A stretch of DNA of 40,576 nt, from positions 1 to 40,576 of the forward strand of contig JALHTG010000048.1 of assembly GCA_022865705.1 (NCBI GenBank), written 5' to 3'. A program made the position numbers and the translations under genes. The notes below the pieces were generated by a model. The model searched no databases, was not told the DNA's origin, and saw nothing but the letters and a program-made list of their open reading frames with translations. Position 1 is the first letter of the stretch, and every line of letters starts with the position of its first letter. This DNA is from Candidatus Bathyarchaeota archaeon (GTDB lineage Archaea; Thermoproteota; Bathyarchaeia; 40CM-2-53-6; JALHTG01). This document shows, in pieces, positions 6,075 through 15,179 of the stretch.

Positions 6075-7514
6075 ATGCGACTCTACAAAAAAGAAGGCGA
6101 CACGATACAACTGATCTCCTTTCCGGACGAACAAGTCGAGAAAGGAGACTATCTCCTAATCGAAGACCAGAAAGCCAAGAAAGGAATGATAGTTCAAGTC
6201 ATCGACATTCAATTCGCTAACATACCAGGGATGCTTGAAGACATTCTCCGCGACGTAATGACTGAGGAGTCTATTCACGGAGAAGACTACGACCCCTTCA
6301 ACGTTTCCTCCCAGATCACTGTCCTCAAAGACACTCGACTAGTCATATGCAAAACAAGAGGGATGATGGACAACGGCAGTGTGTCCTCAAGTGTTTCCCA
6401 CCTTCCCTCACGAATATCATCGAAAATCTCCAGATTCCCCATAGAGACTGTGATAGAACCCAGTCTGAAGTCAAGACCAATTCATTTCGGAACCACAAAA
6501 TCGCACGCTGAACTAGTGTTGGATGCCAAGATCCTTGATGGGAAACTTAACATAATCACGGGAAAGAAGGGAACCGGCAAATCGCATCTCTCTAAACTTC
6601 TTGTTCTAGGTCTGGTCGACAACAAGGCCCCATGTGTGGTCTTAGACGTCAACGGGGAATACGTCAACCTCTCCAAGGCAAAGTCAACTTCGCCGGAAAC
6701 CAGAAGAAGAATAACTGTTCTAACACCTAGCGCAAACATGAGACTTACCCTAGCACAAATCGGACTGCGCACTTTTCTAGGCGTTCTTCTCTTCGCACTG
6801 GATCTGCCGGGAAACTCGGCCAGAGTCTTCTCAGCAATATGGCGTCAACTGCAAGACCGGAACGAGCTGACCCTCTCCTCCCTGGGAGTCGCAATACAGG
6901 CTTGGAACTGTCACGAGAGCGTTAGAGATGCCATAGTGTCCCGGTACAACACGATACTTGACTCTGGAATATTCACAGACAATCCTTCAGAAGCGTTAGA
7001 TCTGGAGAAACTAGTTAGGCAACTTGATGAAGGTGGAGCTCTCATAATAAATATGAAGAATCAGTTTTCCACAATGCGACGGATGACCGTTGAGATTCTA
7101 CTCAGCAAACTGACGGACCTATTGATGTCTTGGAAGATGAAAGCGGTCTTCTTCTTTGCCGAAGAGGCCCATCTCTATCTGAGAGAAACGTATTGGGAGG
7201 ATATTGTCACCAGGATGCGCCATATCGGCATATTCACAACCTTCATAACAAACCAACCTGACACGATAAAAGACAGCATCTACAGACAGGCAGACAACAT
7301 ATTCCTATTCAACTTCATGAACGAAAATGATCTAGAAACAGTCTCCAAAGTCGCAAAAATCGACGGCGAAAGCGTGAAGCTCATAGCAAGAGACCTTCCG
7401 CCACACCACTGCCTTATCATAGGAGACGCCGTGAAGAACTTCCCCCTAGTCGTCAATATCCATCCTCTCAACGTGGAAACCATGGGAGAAACTCGATTCT
7501 TCTTTAAAGACTAG
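6075..7514 (+). CDS. herA: HerA hexameric DNA translocase
   Basis: A 479-residue FtsK/HerA-type ATPase that drives end resection with NurA. An N-terminal HAS-barrel-like beta region spans about 1-95. Walker A is GKKGTGKS at 163-170. Walker B is FFFAEEAH at 359-366 with the tandem Glu typical of HerA. A sensor-like ITNQP is at 391-395, and R380/R382 just before are arginine-finger candidates. Length matches HerA (about 480-520). The ATG starts immediately after the nurA TAG stop (6072-6074), so the two are translated as a unit, as expected for partners in one complex. Confidence 0.9.
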   Translation: MRLYKKEGDTIQLISFPDEQVEKGDYLLIEDQKAKKGMIVQVIDIQFANIPGMLEDILRDVMTEESIHGEDYDPFNVSSQITVLKDTRLVICKTRGMMDNGSVSSSVSHLPSRISSKISRFPIETVIEPSLKSRPIHFGTTKSHAELVLDAKILDGKLNIITGKKGTGKSHLSKLLVLGLVDNKAPCVVLDVNGEYVNLSKAKSTSPETRRRITVLTPSANMRLTLAQIGLRTFLGVLLFALDLPGNSARVFSAIWRQLQDRNELTLSSLGVAIQAWNCHESVRDAIVSRYNTILDSGIFTDNPSEALDLEKLVRQLDEGGALIINMKNQFSTMRRMTVEILLSKLTDLLMSWKMKAVFFFAEEAHLYLRETYWEDIVTRMRHIGIFTTFITNQPDTIKDSIYRQADNIFLFNFMNENDLETVSKVAKIDGESVKLIARDLPPHHCLIIGDAVKNFPLVVNIHPLNVETMGETRFFFKD

Positions 7515-7528
7515 CGCTGGCCGCGGAA

Positions 7529-7538
7529 CCTCTTAAAG
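7529..7538 (+). promoter_or_regulatory. TATA box before pyrK
   Basis: CCTCTTAAAG lies about 25 bp before the GTG at 7558, which would make the transcript nearly leaderless. The 43-bp gap to the end of herA contains little else. Confidence 0.5.
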
Positions 7539-7557
7539 CATCAATGTCCCGTAGTCT

Positions 7558-8403
7558 GTGATAGAGGCATCGCGATTGATCAGTGATTCAAAGCCAAGCC
7601 ACAAGCCTAGAATCGTCGAAATCGAGGAGAAGAGAATTGAAACCCCGACTATTGCAACTCTCATGTTCACTGATGAGCGATGCTCGAGAGCGCAGCCTGG
7701 CAAATTCGTCATGATTTGGATTCCTAGCGTTGACGAGATTCCAATGGGTCTGTCCTACGTGACAGAGAAGGGCTATTGCGGCATAACGGTCAGGCAGGTG
7801 GGAGAAGCAACAAAGGCCTTGCACAGGATGAACGTAGGAGATCGTGTCGGAGTAAGGGGGCCTTATGGAAATGGGTTCAAAGTAGCTGAAAGAGAAAAAG
7901 TGCTTATTGTTGCTGGTGGATCAGGCATAGCCTGCGTGGCCCCCCTCATAGAGGAACTCGGCAAGAGGGCCAATGAACTAACAATCGTAATCGGCGCAAG
8001 GACTAGCTCGGAACTGCTTTTCATAGAAAGAATCAAGAAAACCACAGCCAAAGCCAAGACTAGACTTTTGGCCTCCACGGATGACGGTTCTTATGGCTCG
8101 AAATCTCTAGCCTCTGACCTTGCGATCACTGCAATGGAAAACTCGAAATTCGATCTCGCATATACTTGCGGTCCGGAACTCATGATGAAGAAAGTGGCAG
8201 AAGAATGCTTCAGGAGAGACATTCCTGTGCAAGCTAGCCTGGAAAGGATGATGAAATGTGGCATAGGAATCTGTGGAAGCTGCGTCATAGGAGAATATCG
8301 CGTCTGCAAAGATGGACCCGTTTTCGACGGAGGCGTTCTTAGAAACTTGCTCGAGTTTGGTACTGTTCGCAGAGACGCCTCCGGAATGAAAGTCAAAGTG
8401 TGA
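7558..8403 (+). CDS. pyrK: Dihydroorotate dehydrogenase electron-transfer subunit (PyrK-like)
   Basis: A 281-residue ferredoxin-reductase-type flavoprotein. In the family, PyrK carries electrons between NAD(H) and the PyrD subunit of pyrimidine synthesis through FAD and one 2Fe-2S cluster. The FAD barrel is at about 18-105, and the pyridine nucleotide domain begins at VAGGSGIACVAP (118-129). The C-terminal cluster motif is C234, C239, C242 and C250 in CGIGICGSC...C. Start is GTG at 7558 if leaderless. A TTG at 7576 preceded by GAGG is an alternative that removes six residues. No pyrD is in the window, so a different dehydrogenase partner cannot be excluded. Confidence 0.82.
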   Translation: MIEASRLISDSKPSHKPRIVEIEEKRIETPTIATLMFTDERCSRAQPGKFVMIWIPSVDEIPMGLSYVTEKGYCGITVRQVGEATKALHRMNVGDRVGVRGPYGNGFKVAEREKVLIVAGGSGIACVAPLIEELGKRANELTIVIGARTSSELLFIERIKKTTAKAKTRLLASTDDGSYGSKSLASDLAITAMENSKFDLAYTCGPELMMKKVAEECFRRDIPVQASLERMMKCGIGICGSCVIGEYRVCKDGPVFDGGVLRNLLEFGTVRRDASGMKVKV

Positions 8404-8530
8404 AGCTCCGAGAACTGCGTAGGCTTCGCGCGTGAAAAGCCTGATCCATTGCTTCCAGTCTAACCTAACAAATCCCCATTTTCCTCGATAAGGTACTATG
8501 CGTGGGTAGGTGACTCCCTCGCCTCGACAC

Positions 8531-8540
8531 ACTTAAAAGA
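8531..8540 (+). promoter_or_regulatory. TATA box of the S30e gene
   Basis: ACTTAAAAGA lies about 35-40 bp before the TTG at 8573. The leader would hold the GGTGAT Shine-Dalgarno at 8563-8568. The rest of the 8404-8530 gap shows no gene that I can support. Confidence 0.55.
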
Positions 8541-8572
8541 GATTACCACAACTCTATCTGGCGGTGATATGA

Positions 8573-8761
8573 TTGCCAACTCACGGCTCACTTACCAAGG
8601 CTGGGAAAGTTAGAAGCCAGACTCCAAAGATACAGGGGAGGCCACGAACATCCATGTTTCCAAGGCAGAAATTCAGAAGAACATTTGAGAAGAGGCTGAT
8701 TCTTGGTAGAAAGCCTGGCCAGAACTGGATGTCGGAAAAACCTCGCAGATTTAAACGGTAG
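8573..8761 (+). CDS. rps30e: Small ribosomal subunit protein S30e
   Basis: A 62-residue, very basic protein. The THGSLTKAGKVRSQTPKI signature is diagnostic of archaeal and eukaryotic S30e (eS30), a small-subunit protein near the decoding region. Length fits the archaeal family (about 50-65). It starts with TTG at 8573, set by a perfect GGTGAT at 8563-8568; the ATG at 8569 is out of frame. The gene has its own TATA box. Its last 11 bp overlap convergently with the end of the DUF763 gene. Confidence 0.93.
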   Translation: MPTHGSLTKAGKVRSQTPKIQGRPRTSMFPRQKFRRTFEKRLILGRKPGQNWMSEKPRRFKR

Positions 8762-9884
8762 GGATTCTGGCCGAGAATCGGCCGAGTCTTCTGAAGGCCT
8801 TAACCCTCTCTAAGCTGCCGATCTTTGCGTTCTCTATGGCAGCAGTAAGCACTTGGATAGATTCATCCATTGCTCTTCTGTCTACAGGGAAGGGAACGCC
8901 GTCCTTTCCGCCATAGGCAAACGAGAATCTTACAGGATCTCTCCAACTGGCCCGAGTGCCAAACATTATCTCAGAAATAAGCGCGAGTCCCCTCACTGTG
9001 GCCGGCCCTATACCTTTGATCGCCAAAAGCTGCTCATATGCAGTTGGGCGGACGTCATACGCGGTCTTCAATGCATCCCAATCCATGCGTTGAGGAGCAA
9101 CCTGATAATAATCCACTGACTCAGATGGCCCGTTTGGTCCCATCCATCTACTCAAAGTCGCCTGATCGTGACCTCTAATGGAACTGAACAATCTTTTCAC
9201 TCGTTCAGGCCCTTCGGTGGCCAACTCGGTACTCAACACTCTGCAGCCTTCACTCTCTGTCGCAGTCATATCCAGCACATTCTCATGGACCAGTTCTCCA
9301 ACTATGCCATTGTGAGGCCTTTCCACAAAGCTTCTGACCTTCGAAGACAACCAGTGGTACCTTCTGGCAAGCCGCTGCTCAGCTCGCATTCCCTGCTGTA
9401 TCACCGCCCATTCTCCTCGTTTGGAGACGAACACCATATGATGATAGATCTGGTAACCCGCTTGGATAGCGGCTGAATCAACCTTTGCGGTCATCCTGCT
9501 CGCGTAAGCGATCTTTGACGTTTCATGCTCAGAAAGACCAAACTCCCTTCCAATCTGCTGAATCTCCTTCAACGCGAGCCTTGATCGCTTACCCTTGCCT
9601 CCAGCACCCTTGAGATCGATGTCGATGGAATTGAAGGCCCTCCTTAGAACAGCACAGGTGACAGTTGTCGCGCCGCTGCTGTCCCAGTCATATCCAAGGG
9701 CATTTGAGCACGCTTGGAAGAACATCGGATCGGACAGTCTGGCCAGAATTTCCTCTTCCCCGAATTCATCGTGTATTATGATGAAGATTTTCTCCGCTAG
9801 CTTTTCCATTCGAGATAGGAGCCAAAACGGTGCGCTCCCGGGATGAAGCTTCAGATCTGCTACCCCAGTCCTCCGAGAACTCAT
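8751..9884 (-). CDS. DUF763 family protein with helix-hairpin-helix motif
   Basis: A 377-residue protein with the family hallmark N-terminus TGVADLKLHPGSAPFWL (6-22). A central helical part contains a Gly/Lys loop (KGAGGKGKR, 92-100). A C-terminal helix-hairpin-helix (LLAIKGIGPATVRGLAL, 286-302) is followed by GKDGVPFPVDR (326-336). Helix-hairpin-helix motifs of this type bind DNA non-specifically, as in base-excision glycosylases, so a DNA repair role is plausible, but the biochemical function is not known to me. ATG start with a strong GGAGGGA upstream. Only 22 bp separate it from the divergent elp3 start. Confidence 0.85.
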   Translation of the reverse strand: MSSRRTGVADLKLHPGSAPFWLLSRMEKLAEKIFIIIHDEFGEEEILARLSDPMFFQACSNALGYDWDSSGATTVTCAVLRRAFNSIDIDLKGAGGKGKRSRLALKEIQQIGREFGLSEHETSKIAYASRMTAKVDSAAIQAGYQIYHHMVFVSKRGEWAVIQQGMRAEQRLARRYHWLSSKVRSFVERPHNGIVGELVHENVLDMTATESEGCRVLSTELATEGPERVKRLFSSIRGHDQATLSRWMGPNGPSESVDYYQVAPQRMDWDALKTAYDVRPTAYEQLLAIKGIGPATVRGLALISEIMFGTRASWRDPVRFSFAYGGKDGVPFPVDRRAMDESIQVLTAAIENAKIGSLERVKAFRRLGRFSARIPTV

Positions 9885-9906
9885 CGTTTCCCTCCTTCTG
9901 GTCCTG

Positions 9907-11592
9907 ATGGTGAGCCCTATAAGGCGTACTAATTACCCTCGCCGGGAAAGACTTTTCAAACAGGCACTACAATTTCTCGCGGAACACTCAGCATTGACAT
10001 CCACCGATCAACTCTCCAGAAGAATCATTAACAGACTTGTAGAGATCGATACTCCTACGAGAGCTGATGTTGAACGTATCAAGTTGGAAGTGTGCAGAGA
10101 ATTCAATGCCCAGAGAATTCCTCGCAATTCCGAGATAATCGCAAACCTACAACCTTCTGAGATGAGACTTCACAGACTGTTGAAGAGAAAACTGGTGCGA
10201 AGCATCAGCGGAGTCGCAGTAGTCGCTGTAATGACTCCCCCATCTAGATGCCCTCACGAAAATGCGCCTTGCGTCTATTGCCCCGGTGGGCCGGATCTCG
10301 GAGTTCCCCAAAGCTACACAGGGAAAGAGCCTGCCTCGATGCGAGGAGCTCAATCAAACTACGACCCCTCTTCGCAAGTGAGAAGCAGAATAGAGCAACT
10401 CCAGGCAATAGGTCACAAGGTAAGCAAAGTCGAACTGATAATCATGGGAGGAACGTTTCCTTCTGTCTCTCCTGATCTTCAGGAATCCTTCATCAAGGGC
10501 TGTCTGGACGCAATAAACGGCAGCCCATCTACTAGCCTCAACGAAGCCAAGCATCTGGCCGAAACTGCCTCGATCAGGAACGTAGGCATAACGGTGGAGA
10601 CAAGGCCAGATTGGGCGCAACAATCACATGTCGACCAGATGCTTAAGATGGGTGTCACTAGGGTCGAACTAGGGATTCAGAACATCTATGATGACATCTA
10701 CCTTACAGTGAATCGTGGGCACACAGTGGCTGATGCTGTCGAGGCCACGCGAACTGTAAAGGATTCAGGATTGAAAGTTGTCTATCACTTGATGCCCGGC
10801 CTTCCTGGGTCGAACTTCGAAAGAGACCTTGAAGGATTCAAACGCGTATTCTCAGATGAACGCTTCAAACCCGACATGCTGAAAATCTATCCCTGCCTGG
10901 TGATCAAAGGAACAAAACTCTACGAGTGGTGGCGCAAAGGAAGGTACAAACCGTATTCCTCTGACGAAGCAGCCGAACTGATAGCTGAAATGAAGCGTCA
11001 CGTTCCTCCATGGGTGAGAATAATGCGAATTCAACGTGACATCCCCGCAACTCTCATAGAGGATGGGGTTAGCAGAAGCGATCTCCGAGAGCTTGTCCGA
11101 GAAAAAATGAACGAGAAAGGTGTTCGCTGTCGATGTGTCCGCTGTCGGGAGGCGGGACACAGGTGGCTCCGAGACCGAATTCAGACGACCCCAACTCAAA
11201 TAGAGATGCTTTGCCAAAGCTATGAAGCTTCAAGTGGAAAAGAGTTCTTCATCTCTGCCGAAGATACGAAACAGGACATTCTGATTGGGTACGTTCGCTT
11301 AAGGATTCCTTCCGAATCGGCCCGCAGGCCAGAGATCGCGGGAAGTGAGGCCTCCATCATAAGAGAGTTGAGAGTTTACGGCCCGATGGTTCCAATAGGA
11401 GATAAAGCAGGGGATGCTTGGCAACACAGGGGATACGGACATGCCCTTCTGAGAGAAGCAGAATCCATCTCCAGAAAGGAGAAAAAGAAAAAGATCCTTG
11501 TTACCAGTGCCCTTGGCACGAAGGAATACTACTACCGTCGGGGATACACTCCCGACGGCCCATACGTGTCAAAGCCTCTAGAACCTGCATGA
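9907..11592 (+). CDS. elp3: Archaeal Elp3, tRNA U34 carboxymethyltransferase (radical SAM/GNAT)
   Basis: A 561-residue full-length Elp3. The enzyme uses SAM and acetyl-CoA to make the cm5U34 modification in tRNA anticodons. The radical SAM cluster motif is C115, C122, C125 in CPHENAPCVYC. Conserved TGKEPASMRGAQSNYDP and VELGIQN segments follow. The C-terminal third is a GNAT acetyltransferase domain (ELRVYGPMVPIG, then HRGYGHALLREAE and YYYRRGY). The Cys-rich CRCVRCREAG segment near 400 is typical. ATG at 9907. It is divergent from DUF763 and upstream of the GatDE genes, consistent with a translation-related neighbourhood. Confidence 0.95.
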   Translation: MVSPIRRTNYPRRERLFKQALQFLAEHSALTSTDQLSRRIINRLVEIDTPTRADVERIKLEVCREFNAQRIPRNSEIIANLQPSEMRLHRLLKRKLVRSISGVAVVAVMTPPSRCPHENAPCVYCPGGPDLGVPQSYTGKEPASMRGAQSNYDPSSQVRSRIEQLQAIGHKVSKVELIIMGGTFPSVSPDLQESFIKGCLDAINGSPSTSLNEAKHLAETASIRNVGITVETRPDWAQQSHVDQMLKMGVTRVELGIQNIYDDIYLTVNRGHTVADAVEATRTVKDSGLKVVYHLMPGLPGSNFERDLEGFKRVFSDERFKPDMLKIYPCLVIKGTKLYEWWRKGRYKPYSSDEAAELIAEMKRHVPPWVRIMRIQRDIPATLIEDGVSRSDLRELVREKMNEKGVRCRCVRCREAGHRWLRDRIQTTPTQIEMLCQSYEASSGKEFFISAEDTKQDILIGYVRLRIPSESARRPEIAGSEASIIRELRVYGPMVPIGDKAGDAWQHRGYGHALLREAESISRKEKKKKILVTSALGTKEYYYRRGYTPDGPYVSKPLEPA

Positions 11593-11683
11593 AACACGAG
11601 GAAGGCGAGATGCAAACCGTCATTTTTGTGAGGCGCAATGATTAAGCCAACTCCCGAGTCTAACATTGAACAAAGGTGATATC

Positions 11684-13006
11684 TTGGCGGCGGCCACCTC
11701 AGGATACAAGGGCAAGGCAGCAAAGGAACTGCAACGCGCAGCCGTCTCAATAGGAGACAACATTACGATCACAAAGGGCGGCAAAGCATACGAGGGAACC
11801 CTTTTTCCTCGATCCGAATACGCTGACGACACCCATGTTATCCTCAAGCTCAAGAATGGATACAACCTAGGAATCGAACTGACCGAAGGAACTGTAATAG
11901 AATTCCTGAGCAAAGGGAAGAAGCCCGAGTTTGTCTCGCCTCCGCATCCTAAGGAAAAACCAGAACTTCCCAGAGTATCCATCATAAGCACCGGGGGAAC
12001 AATAGCAAGCAGAGTCGACTATAGAACAGGTGCAGTCCAACCAGCGCTAACTGCGGAGGATCTCTACTGTTTTGTTCCCGAGCTCTCGAACATTGCGAGA
12101 ATCAAGGCGACAGTACTGTCAAGTGAGTTCAGTGAGAATATCGGTCCGAAACACTGGCGGGAAATGGCTGATACTGCATTCAAGGAATTGAAGAATGGCA
12201 GTGAAGGCATTGTCTTTTCTCATGGAACAGACACGATGGGCTATACGGCAGCTGCACTGAGTTTCGCTTTGCGAGACCTCCCGTGTCCTGTGGTCTTTGT
12301 CGGATCTCAACGATCATCGGATCGACCCAGCTCCGACGCTGCCTCCAACTTGATGGCTGCGACAGCAATCGCCGCAAAAGCACCATTTGCAGAAGTTGTT
12401 GTCGCAATGCATGAAACAAACTCCGACGAATACATCAGCATTCACCGAGGAACAAGAGTCAGGAAATGCCATACCAGCAGAAGAGATGCCTTCAAAACAG
12501 TCGACTCAAAACCACTAGGAAGGATAGACCTGAAAAATCTGGATCTCAATGTTCTCGACGAGACTATCCGGCTACGTGACCAGTCAAGGGCCCCCCACGT
12601 CAACGCAAACTTTGAGGAGAAGGTGGCTCTTCTGAAATTTCATCCGAACTTCAATCCTGAAATCATTGACTGGTTCAAAGAGAAGAAATACCGGGGGATT
12701 GTCTTCGAAGGGACTGGCCTGGGTCACGTGAATAGGGCATGCTTTGAGCCTATCAAGAGAGCACTTGACTCGGGTCTACTTGTCGGCATGACGTCACAGT
12801 GCATCTGGGGCATGATCGACATGAACGTCTATGAAACAGGAAGGGATCTACTGGCTATGGGAGTCATGCCACTTGGCGACATGATATCCGAAACAGCATA
12901 TGTGAAGATGATGTGGGTTCTTGGTCAGACGACAGACATAGTCAAGGCAAAGGGGATGATGGCAACAAACATGGCAGGCGAATTTACTCAGAGAAGACCT
13001 CTCTAG
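11684..13006 (+). CDS. gatD: Glutamyl-tRNA(Gln) amidotransferase subunit D
   Basis: The asparaginase-like subunit of the archaeal GatDE amidotransferase. It releases ammonia from glutamine or asparagine for conversion of Glu-tRNA(Gln) to Gln-tRNA(Gln). From the TTG at 11684 the protein is 440 residues. The N-terminal beta-barrel domain is about 1-85. The catalytic TGGT is at 103-106 and HGTD at 180-183, and the C-terminal asparaginase lobe has EGTGLGHV. A longer reading from TTG 11666 is possible, but GGTGAT at 11675-11680 lies inside it and directly before 11684, so the shorter start is preferred. gatE follows after 12 nt. Confidence 0.95.
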   Translation: MAAATSGYKGKAAKELQRAAVSIGDNITITKGGKAYEGTLFPRSEYADDTHVILKLKNGYNLGIELTEGTVIEFLSKGKKPEFVSPPHPKEKPELPRVSIISTGGTIASRVDYRTGAVQPALTAEDLYCFVPELSNIARIKATVLSSEFSENIGPKHWREMADTAFKELKNGSEGIVFSHGTDTMGYTAAALSFALRDLPCPVVFVGSQRSSDRPSSDAASNLMAATAIAAKAPFAEVVVAMHETNSDEYISIHRGTRVRKCHTSRRDAFKTVDSKPLGRIDLKNLDLNVLDETIRLRDQSRAPHVNANFEEKVALLKFHPNFNPEIIDWFKEKKYRGIVFEGTGLGHVNRACFEPIKRALDSGLLVGMTSQCIWGMIDMNVYETGRDLLAMGVMPLGDMISETAYVKMMWVLGQTTDIVKAKGMMATNMAGEFTQRRPL

Positions 13007-13018
13007 GGCTGAAGGAAC

Positions 13019-14923
13019 TTGAGCAAGACAGACTACCGGGAAATAGGCCTCAAAGTGGGCCTTGAGATCCACCAACAGCTAGACACAAGAACGAAAATGT
13101 TCTGCAACTGTCCCACCCGACTCTTTCTAGGTGAACCAACAAAAACTGTGCTCAGAAGATTAAGGCCCACTCAAAGCGAACTCGGACAGATAGATCCTGC
13201 AGCCCTTTTTGAGTTTCAACGTGGCAGAATGGTATTGTATGAGATCGACAACGAAACATCATGTCTGGTCGAGATTGACGAAGAGCCCCCCCACGATTTG
13301 AACCGAGAGGCGGTCGAGGCAGCGCTTTCGGTTGCTTTGCTCCTGAAATCAACGGCTGTTGATGAAGTCCAAGTCATGAGGAAGATCGTGATAGACGGGT
13401 CGAATACCACTGGATTCCAAAGAACCTGCATTGTTGCACTAGGCGGATCCATAGAAGTTGATGCGACTGCTATTTCAATCAATCAAATCTGCTTGGAAGA
13501 AGACGCCGCTCGCAAGACAGGAGAGAAGGGCCTGGTAGTTAGATACCGACTAGACAGGCTTGGAATCCCTCTCGTAGAAGTGACAACTGCGCCAGTGATT
13601 TTCTCACCTGATCAGGCTCAGGAAGTGGCACTCGCCATCGGTAGAATCCTCAGAGCAACTAGAAGGGTAAAGCGAGGCCTAGGAACAATCCGCCAAGACC
13701 TCAACATCTCTCTAAAAGAGGGTGCACTTACAGAAATAAAGGGCGTTCAGAAACTCGAGCTGATCTCAACGGTGGTTGAGAATGAGGTCACTAGACAGTT
13801 ATCTCTTGTTCAGATCAAGAAGGAACTAAGATCCAGAGGCATAGTAGAAGATGACCTGAAGAAGGAGTTCAACGACGTCACAGACGTATTCAAAGCGTCA
13901 TCGTCCCGGGTCATCGCGGATGCTTTGAAGAAAGGAGGAGTTGTACTTGCGGTTCGACTGCCAAAGTTTTCTGGTCTACTGAAGACTGAGCTTGAATCAA
14001 ACATCCGTTTCGGTACAGAGCTGTCAGATAGAGCTCGTTTCTGGGGAGGAGTTGGAGGGATATTTCACACAGACGAGCTTCCGGCATATGGGATATCCGA
14101 AAAGGAAGTCGTAGAACTGAAGAGGAGATTGGGTTGCAGTGAAGATGATGCAGTTGTAATCGTTGCCGATGAGTACAGAAATTGCAGAGACGCTCTTGAA
14201 GCGGTGGTGGAGCGATCCAAAGAAGCTCTGAGGGGCGTCCCTGAGGAAACACGTGCTGCAAATGATGATGGAACTACCAAATACATGCGCCCTCGGCCAG
14301 GGGCCGCAAGAATGTATCCTGAAACCGATATCCCTCCAGTTACTGTGAAGTCGAACTGGATCGAGGAAGTGAAGTCAAAACTTCCGCCAATGCCCGACGT
14401 TCTCACCAAACGACTCATGGACGAATACAAAGTCAACAAAAAGCTTGCAGATCAGCTCGTCAACTCAGACTACCTTGAGACATTTAGAACCATCATGAAG
14501 AACACAGCTTTGGCAGCATCATTCGTTGCAACAATACTCACTGAATCCATCAAGAGTCTGGAAAGAGAAGGTGTGTCAGTGGAGAATCTGTCCGATAGGC
14601 AGCTGGTTGAAATCTTCCATTTAGTCTCCCAAGGCGCGACTGCAAAGGAATCAGTTCAAGAAGTATTGGCATGGCTTTCCAAGAACCCACAATCAAATCC
14701 AGATGAAGCCATTGCAAAACTGGGTTTGAAGATGCTTTCCCGAAAGGAACTAGAACTGTTGATCCAACGCAAGATTCAAGGCAATTTGCCATCGATCGAG
14801 GAGAAGGGTGAACGTGCTGAAGCACGTTTGATGGGACTTGTCCTGGGAGAAGTAAGGGGAAAGGCCGATCCGAAGCTTGTGGCAGAGATTCTGAGAGCAA
14901 AACTTGCTGAAGCAGCTACATAA
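13019..14923 (+). CDS. gatE: Glutamyl-tRNA(Gln) amidotransferase subunit E
   Basis: The 634-residue kinase/transamidase subunit of GatDE, full length for the family. The N-terminal GatB-like cradle starts GLKVGLEIHQQLDTRTKMFCNCPTR, with the Cys pair that binds metal. ETSCLVEIDEEPPHDLN and LNISLKEG belong to the catalytic core. The AspRS-like inserted domain lies around 290-400. The C-terminal helical and YqeY-like tail (ending about residue 630) binds tRNA. TTG start at 13019 preceded by GAAGGA. It forms an operon with gatD. Confidence 0.95.
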   Translation: MSKTDYREIGLKVGLEIHQQLDTRTKMFCNCPTRLFLGEPTKTVLRRLRPTQSELGQIDPAALFEFQRGRMVLYEIDNETSCLVEIDEEPPHDLNREAVEAALSVALLLKSTAVDEVQVMRKIVIDGSNTTGFQRTCIVALGGSIEVDATAISINQICLEEDAARKTGEKGLVVRYRLDRLGIPLVEVTTAPVIFSPDQAQEVALAIGRILRATRRVKRGLGTIRQDLNISLKEGALTEIKGVQKLELISTVVENEVTRQLSLVQIKKELRSRGIVEDDLKKEFNDVTDVFKASSSRVIADALKKGGVVLAVRLPKFSGLLKTELESNIRFGTELSDRARFWGGVGGIFHTDELPAYGISEKEVVELKRRLGCSEDDAVVIVADEYRNCRDALEAVVERSKEALRGVPEETRAANDDGTTKYMRPRPGAARMYPETDIPPVTVKSNWIEEVKSKLPPMPDVLTKRLMDEYKVNKKLADQLVNSDYLETFRTIMKNTALAASFVATILTESIKSLEREGVSVENLSDRQLVEIFHLVSQGATAKESVQEVLAWLSKNPQSNPDEAIAKLGLKMLSRKELELLIQRKIQGNLPSIEEKGERAEARLMGLVLGEVRGKADPKLVAEILRAKLAEAAT

Positions 14924-15179
14924 CAAGAACGCTTTGTGAGCCTGAAAATGTGGAAGTGGCTTCAAGGGCTTCGCATCATCTGCTAATGCGCCATAGCTTT
15001 GGGTTCCCTTCGACTGATGGACCAGATGATTTGATTAGAACCATACTCTGACTGGATGGAACATGTCCAGATATAGAAACGACGCACATTAGTTCAACTT
15101 TTCAAACCTAGTGTTCAGGAATGTTTATGAAAGAACCTTACGATTCATGGCCTTCCTACGCCTAGATGTGAGCCAAATC
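14924..15179. other. Gap between gatE and glmS without a supported gene
   Basis: I see no convincing ORF, tRNA or repeat here. A weak AT-rich element near 15122-15132 (ATGTTTATGA) is the best candidate for a glmS TATA box. A CTGATGG...CTGA spacing near 15018-15055 faintly resembles a C/D box RNA but lacks proper internal boxes. Confidence 0.4.

Noticed and set aside
15010-15070. C/D box RNA before glmS.
   Set aside because: The CTGATGG and CTGA strings have wrong spacing and no internal boxes.
14924-15179. glmS ribozyme or riboswitch.
   Set aside because: No matching core or pairing was seen, and these are bacterial elements.
15111-15179. Longer GlmS N-terminus from GTG 15111.
   Set aside because: GlmS needs Cys as residue 2 after Met removal, which fixes the start at 15180.
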